A model generated the notes under the pieces. It worked only from the letters and a program-made list of their open reading frames with translations. It did not search any database and had not been told where the DNA came from. DNA of 64,000 nucleotides. Source: Clostridium transplantifaecale. Its GTDB lineage: Bacteria; Bacillota; Clostridia; Lachnospirales; Lachnospiraceae. Shown in pieces: positions 60,764-64,000 of this stretch. The position numbers and the translations under genes were made by a program. Numbering within the stretch: position 1 is the stretch's first letter; each line of letters begins with the position of its first letter. The stretch spans positions 496,001 through 560,000 of the forward strand of contig NZ_UYZY01000001.1 of the NCBI RefSeq assembly GCF_900626075.1. Reading direction: 5' to 3'.

Positions 60764-60880
60764 TCGCCTTCCACTATGATGCCGCCTTTTTCAAAGGAAA
60801 AGCCCCCCCCCTGTCGCCGCCACTGATCGCCTCTAATCAGCCAAAATATTTTATTTTTACTCTTCTAAAAAGATTTGTTA

Positions 60881-60927
60881 TTAAGGCACTCTCCTGAACG
60901 ATAGGGACGAAAGTCTCTATTCCTTAA
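60881..60927. other. Nested hairpin with GAAA loop
   Basis: TTAAGG (60881-60886) with CCTTAA (60922-60927), inside which ATAGGGAC (60901-60908) pairs with GTCTCTAT (60913-60920) around GAAA. It stands in the gene-free 60335-61132 segment, possibly a small RNA or terminator part. Confidence 0.5.
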
Positions 60928-61003
60928 TTATAGACAAGTAGTGGCCGCTCCAATACCTCTCCCCTGAAAAGAATTAGAACAGTCAGCGGCGGCAGGCCGT
61001 TTT

Positions 61004-61122
61004 GGGGTGGCGGTACACTGCGGCGTCTTCAGTCCCGGCAAAAATCTTCCCCACCCGCGACAACCTGCAAACCGGGACTGAAGACTCACTCATTCCCTCT
61101 CACCACCCAACCCGGCCACCCC
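61004..61122. repeat. Second foldback sequence, 119 bp
   Basis: GGGGTGGC (61004-61011) with GCCACCCC (61115-61122) and GTCTTCAGTCCCGG (61025-61038) with CCGGGACTGAAGAC (61072-61085), all perfect. It shares CTTCAGTCC with the larger foldback. It follows the stop of the methionine gamma-lyase-like gene and may end its transcript. Confidence 0.65.
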
Positions 61123-61132
61123 ATCCGCGTTC

Positions 61133-62413
61133 TTATTTTTCAACAATCCCCGCCTCTGTCAGTTTTTGAAGAGACATAAGGATCCCAAGTTTCGCATGAT
61201 ACCAGGTCAGTCCGCCCTGGAAAAATACGGAATACGGCGGCTTGATCGGCCCGTCGGCAGACAGCTCGATGGAGGAACCCTGGATGAATGCTCCGGCTGC
61301 CATGATGACGGGGGAATCGTAGCCGGGCATGTCCCAGGGCTCCGGCGTTACGTAGCTGTCTACGGGGGCGGCGGCCTGGATTCCCTGGCAGAATGCGATG
61401 ACTCCCTCTGGTTTTCCAAAGGTTACGGCCTGGATGATGTCATGGCGGGATTCCGTTCCGTTTGGAACAACGGGAAAGCCCAGCTTTTCATAGATATTGG
61501 CGGCGAATATTGCTCCTTTTAATGCCCCGGCCACTACGGTTGGAGCCAGGAAAAGTCCCTGGAAAAGAGACTGGTTAACACCCAGGCTGGCGCCTACTTC
61601 TCTTCCAAGACCAGGTGAACCGAGACGGTAGGCCGCCTTTTCGATGCACTCCCTGGTACCGGCAATATAGCCGCCGATGGGGGCAAGGCCGCCGCCCGGA
61701 TTTTTAATCAGGGAACCGACTACCATATCGGCGCCCACATCGCTTGGCTCGATGCGCTCTACAAATTCTCCGTAGCAATTGTCGACCATACAGATAAGAT
61801 CCGGCTTGATACCTTTGACAAAGGCAATCAGTTCTCCGATTCTCTTTACCGAAAGCGTCGGCCTTGTAGCATAACCCTTCGACCGCTGAATCGTTACAAG
61901 TTTCGTCTTTTCACCGATGGCGGCTCTGATTCCGTCGAAATCAAAACTTCCGTCGGGAAGGAGATCCACCTGGCGGTAAGTAATTCCATATTCCTTCAGG
62001 GAACCGTTCGACGGCCGGATGCCGATCACTTCCTCAAGTGTATCGTAGGGTTTTCCAACCGGAGATAAAAGTTCATCACCCGGGCGCAGGTTGCCCGCAA
62101 GAGCCGTATAGAGGGCATGGGTCCCGCAGGTGATCTGAGGGCGCACCAGGGCGTCTTCCGTATGGAAAATATCGGCGTAAACCTGTTCCAGCGTCTCTCT
62201 CCCCAAATCGTTGTAGCCATATCCCGTCGTACCTGCAAAATGGATATCACTGACCCTGTTTTTCTGCATTGCGGCGATTACTTTTAACTGGTTATATTCC
62301 GCGTTTTGGTCTATCTCCTCAAAGCGCTCTTTCAGTGAGGACTCCACCTCGTTCCCGAAATCAAGCACTTTCCGGCTGATTCCAAGGCCTTCATACATCT
62401 CTTCTAATTGCAT
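61133..62413 (-). CDS. Methionine gamma-lyase-family PLP enzyme (aluminium-resistance type)
   Basis: About 426 residues; fold-type I PLP enzyme. GTTGYGYNDLGRETLEQVYA at the N-terminus, PLP Lys probably in VVGSLIKNPGGG and QRSKGYATRPTL. Members are labelled aluminum resistance protein or methionine gamma-lyase family, with substrate unproven. ATG 62413 preceded by AAAGGAAC is used rather than 62437. It follows miaA by about 20 bp. Confidence 0.85.
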   Translation of the reverse strand: MQLEEMYEGLGISRKVLDFGNEVESSLKERFEEIDQNAEYNQLKVIAAMQKNRVSDIHFAGTTGYGYNDLGRETLEQVYADIFHTEDALVRPQITCGTHALYTALAGNLRPGDELLSPVGKPYDTLEEVIGIRPSNGSLKEYGITYRQVDLLPDGSFDFDGIRAAIGEKTKLVTIQRSKGYATRPTLSVKRIGELIAFVKGIKPDLICMVDNCYGEFVERIEPSDVGADMVVGSLIKNPGGGLAPIGGYIAGTRECIEKAAYRLGSPGLGREVGASLGVNQSLFQGLFLAPTVVAGALKGAIFAANIYEKLGFPVVPNGTESRHDIIQAVTFGKPEGVIAFCQGIQAAAPVDSYVTPEPWDMPGYDSPVIMAAGAFIQGSSIELSADGPIKPPYSVFFQGGLTWYHAKLGILMSLQKLTEAGIVEK

Positions 62414-62433
62414 TGTCCTGTTCCTTTTTCCTT

Positions 62434-63444
62434 TCACTGCATGTCGTCTGTACTGTTTGCTGCATTATTTTCATAACATGCATTCTGTGTATTAGTATTA
62501 TCCCGTCCCGTTTCCATATGGTACTCGGATATGATATGATCAAGCACTCTCTCCCTGTCGTTGTCAAAGTCGGGCAGGTTCAGCCACCGTACGCCGCGTT
62601 CCCGTTTAAACCAGGTGAGCTGGCGTTTGGCAAAATGGCGCGTATCGCGTTTCAGGATGTAAACCGCCTCCTCCAGGCTGCAGTTGCCATCCAGATAATC
62701 GAGGATTTCCTTATAACCGAGGCCCTGCATTGAAACCATCTGTTTTGTCAAACCCATGGCCTTCAGGGATTTTACTTCCTCCACAAGGCCGTTTTCCATC
62801 ATCTGGTCCACCCGGCGGTCGATGCGCTCATAGAGCACGCTCCTGTCGGTATTGACGACATAGTAGAAAAACTGGTAGGGAGATTCTTTACTGCGTTCTT
62901 CTTCATTGTGGGCAGATATTTTTTCACCTGTCTGCCGGTAAAATTCCAGGGCGCGGATCACTCTCTTTATATTGTTTTCATGAATAGCGGCAGCCGACTC
63001 CGGATCGGCCTGTTCAAGCATCGCATGGAGAACGGCCGGGCCCTTTTCCCGGGCAAGGGTTTCCATCTCTTCCCGGAAGGTGCCGTCCTCCTCGGTTTCC
63101 GTGAAATCGATGTCATACAGAAGAGCCTGGATATAAAATCCCGTTCCTCCGGCAATAATCGGCACGGAACCACGTGAATAGATTTCCTCCAGCGCTTCCT
63201 TTGCTTTTTTCTGGAAGGTCACCACATTGAATTCTTCCGAAGGATCCAGAATATCAATCAGGTGATGGGGGACTCCACGCATCTCCTCTTTCGTGACTTT
63301 TGCGGAACCGATATCCATATGGCGGTAGACCTGCATGGAATCTGCACTGATAATCTCTCCTCCTATCCGCTCAGCGAGACGGACGGACAGGGCGGTCTTT
63401 CCTACGGCCGTAGGGCCTGTAATGATGATTAAAGGTTTCTTCAT
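62434..63444 (-). CDS. miaA: tRNA dimethylallyltransferase
   Basis: 336 residues: ITGPTAVGKTALS (P-loop), SADSMQVYRHMDIGSAK, and GGTGFYIQALLYDIDF, typical of MiaA, which prenylates A37 of tRNA reading UNN codons. ATG 63444 has CAGGAAAA; the longer frame to 63540 is not preceded by a ribosome site. Order mutL-miaA is conserved in Firmicutes. Confidence 0.93.
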   Translation of the reverse strand: MKKPLIIITGPTAVGKTALSVRLAERIGGEIISADSMQVYRHMDIGSAKVTKEEMRGVPHHLIDILDPSEEFNVVTFQKKAKEALEEIYSRGSVPIIAGGTGFYIQALLYDIDFTETEEDGTFREEMETLAREKGPAVLHAMLEQADPESAAAIHENNIKRVIRALEFYRQTGEKISAHNEEERSKESPYQFFYYVVNTDRSVLYERIDRRVDQMMENGLVEEVKSLKAMGLTKQMVSMQGLGYKEILDYLDGNCSLEEAVYILKRDTRHFAKRQLTWFKRERGVRWLNLPDFDNDRERVLDHIISEYHMETGRDNTNTQNACYENNAANSTDDMQ

Positions 63445-63537
63445 ATGATAGTTTTCCTGTATATGGGGTAGTTTTGTTGATAGGAAACAGACCCTTTCGA
63501 ATGCTGTCTGTTCCGGGATGGTTTCACGGTAACGCCT

Positions 63538-63574
63538 CACCAGGTTGACATAATTATATTATGTCAACCTGGTG
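63538..63574. terminator. Perfect 17-bp palindrome between mutL and miaA
   Basis: CACCAGGTTGACATAAT (63538-63554) and ATTATGTCAACCTGGTG (63558-63574) with a 3-nt centre. It lies after the mutL stop. Absence of a T-tract leaves open a protein-binding site. Confidence 0.65.
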
Positions 63575-63581
63575 GCGGTTT

Positions 63582-64000
63582 CTATACAATGCGCTTGAAT
63601 TTCTTTTCCAGTTCATACTTGCTCATGGTAATGATGGTCGGTCTGCCGTGAGGGCAGGCGTACGGATTTTCCAGTTCCAGCAGTTCGTCAATCAGTTTGT
63701 CGGCTTCCATGGCCGACATTGCGTGGTTGCCTTTGACCGCCGCCTTGCATGACATGGAGGCAATCTTTTCATTGATAATATCGGGCGTGCCCTGGTCGAC
63801 TCCATCGGTCAGGCCGTCTATCATCTCCATCAGCAGCTCTCTTTTTGCAATGGAAAAAAGATTGGCGGGAACTGCCCTCACCGCATACTCTTTGCCGCCG
63901 AAATGCTCAATCTCAAATCCGACCGATGTGAAATGATCCATGTATTTCTTAAGCATCAATTCCTCGTTTCCTGACAGGGTCAGGATAATCGGAGGATTAA
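63582..64000 (-). CDS. mutL: DNA mismatch repair protein MutL, C-terminal part
   Basis: The frame runs off the window, so only the last 139 or so codons are seen. The sequence has the C-terminal MutL features: AVRAVPANL, SCKAAVKGNHAMS and ACPHGRPTI (the zinc-binding CPHGRP motif of endonuclease-type MutL). It mediates mismatch repair with MutS. Confidence 0.9.
   Translation of the reverse strand, partial: NPPIILTLSGNEELMLKKYMDHFTSVGFEIEHFGGKEYAVRAVPANLFSIAKRELLMEMIDGLTDGVDQGTPDIINEKIASMSCKAAVKGNHAMSAMEADKLIDELLELENPYACPHGRPTIITMSKYELEKKFKRIV

Noticed and set aside
1..64000. CRISPR arrays, tRNA or rRNA genes
   Set aside because: No regularly spaced repeats, no cloverleaf-like sequence at the phage junctions, and no rRNA-like stretch were seen; a tRNAscan run would be the decisive test.

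Overview
The window looks like a chromosome segment from a clostridial gut bacterium, most likely in the Lachnospiraceae. The reasons are the gene order (yggS-sepF-ylmH-aroB-lspA-rluD; minE/D/C-PBP2-mreD-mreC-radC; a methionine gamma-lyase-like gene-miaA-mutL), AGGAGG-type ribosome binding sites, a moderate-GC chromosome, and many small Firmicutes families (DUF4097, DUF4317, DUF4321, YitT). This taxonomic call is an inference from gene content. No rRNA, tRNA or CRISPR array was seen.

Layout. 1-7.1 kb: the end of a DUF4097 protein, then a leftward response regulator / sensor kinase / ABC transporter operon in which one permease is fused to an M1 aminopeptidase. 7.3-14.8 kb: a rightward MacB/FtsX-type ABC transporter with a serine hydrolase, facing a second two-component pair. 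14.9-17.0 kb: a 28-residue Cys-containing peptide gene, a Xer-like tyrosine recombinase and TtcA.

16,988-23,299: the most interesting part. This is an AT-rich integrated element of about 6.3 kb bounded by perfect 44-bp direct repeats. It carries the morphogenesis genes of a filamentous phage: a major coat protein followed by a terminator, a pIII-like adsorption protein, several tiny membrane proteins, and a Zot/pI ATPase. Its replication module belongs to a different virus world: a circovirus/geminivirus-type CRESS Rep (HUH endonuclease plus superfamily 3 helicase) and, just upstream, a 10-bp stem whose apex carries the exact circovirus nonanucleotide TAGTATTAC. A ribbon-helix-helix repressor candidate sits beside three identical 16-bp operators. 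The element has no integrase gene. It lies in the promoter region of ttcA-xer and appears to rebuild that promoter on integration.

23.3-30.9 kb: accessory chromosomal genes: an uncharacterised protein, a diguanylate cyclase, a 7TM sensor kinase and regulator, DUF3788, DUF1266, a GNAT acetyltransferase and DUF4317. 31-36.3 kb: a tight four-gene biosynthetic operon (MGT-type glycosyltransferase, an epimerase fused to a metallo-beta-lactamase, an F390-synthetase-like adenylating enzyme, a KAS III-like enzyme). 36.4-43.9 kb: mixed genes including a lipoprotein, YitT, a zinc ribbon protein, an AlkZ-like winged-helix protein, an NlpC/P60 cell-wall enzyme and a cytidylate-kinase-like protein.

44-60.3 kb: core cell-envelope and division genes. 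radC is directly followed by mreC, with no mreB between them. 60.3-61.1 kb has no genes but holds two large foldback sequences. 61.1-64 kb: a methionine gamma-lyase-like gene, miaA and the 3' end of mutL, cut by the window edge.
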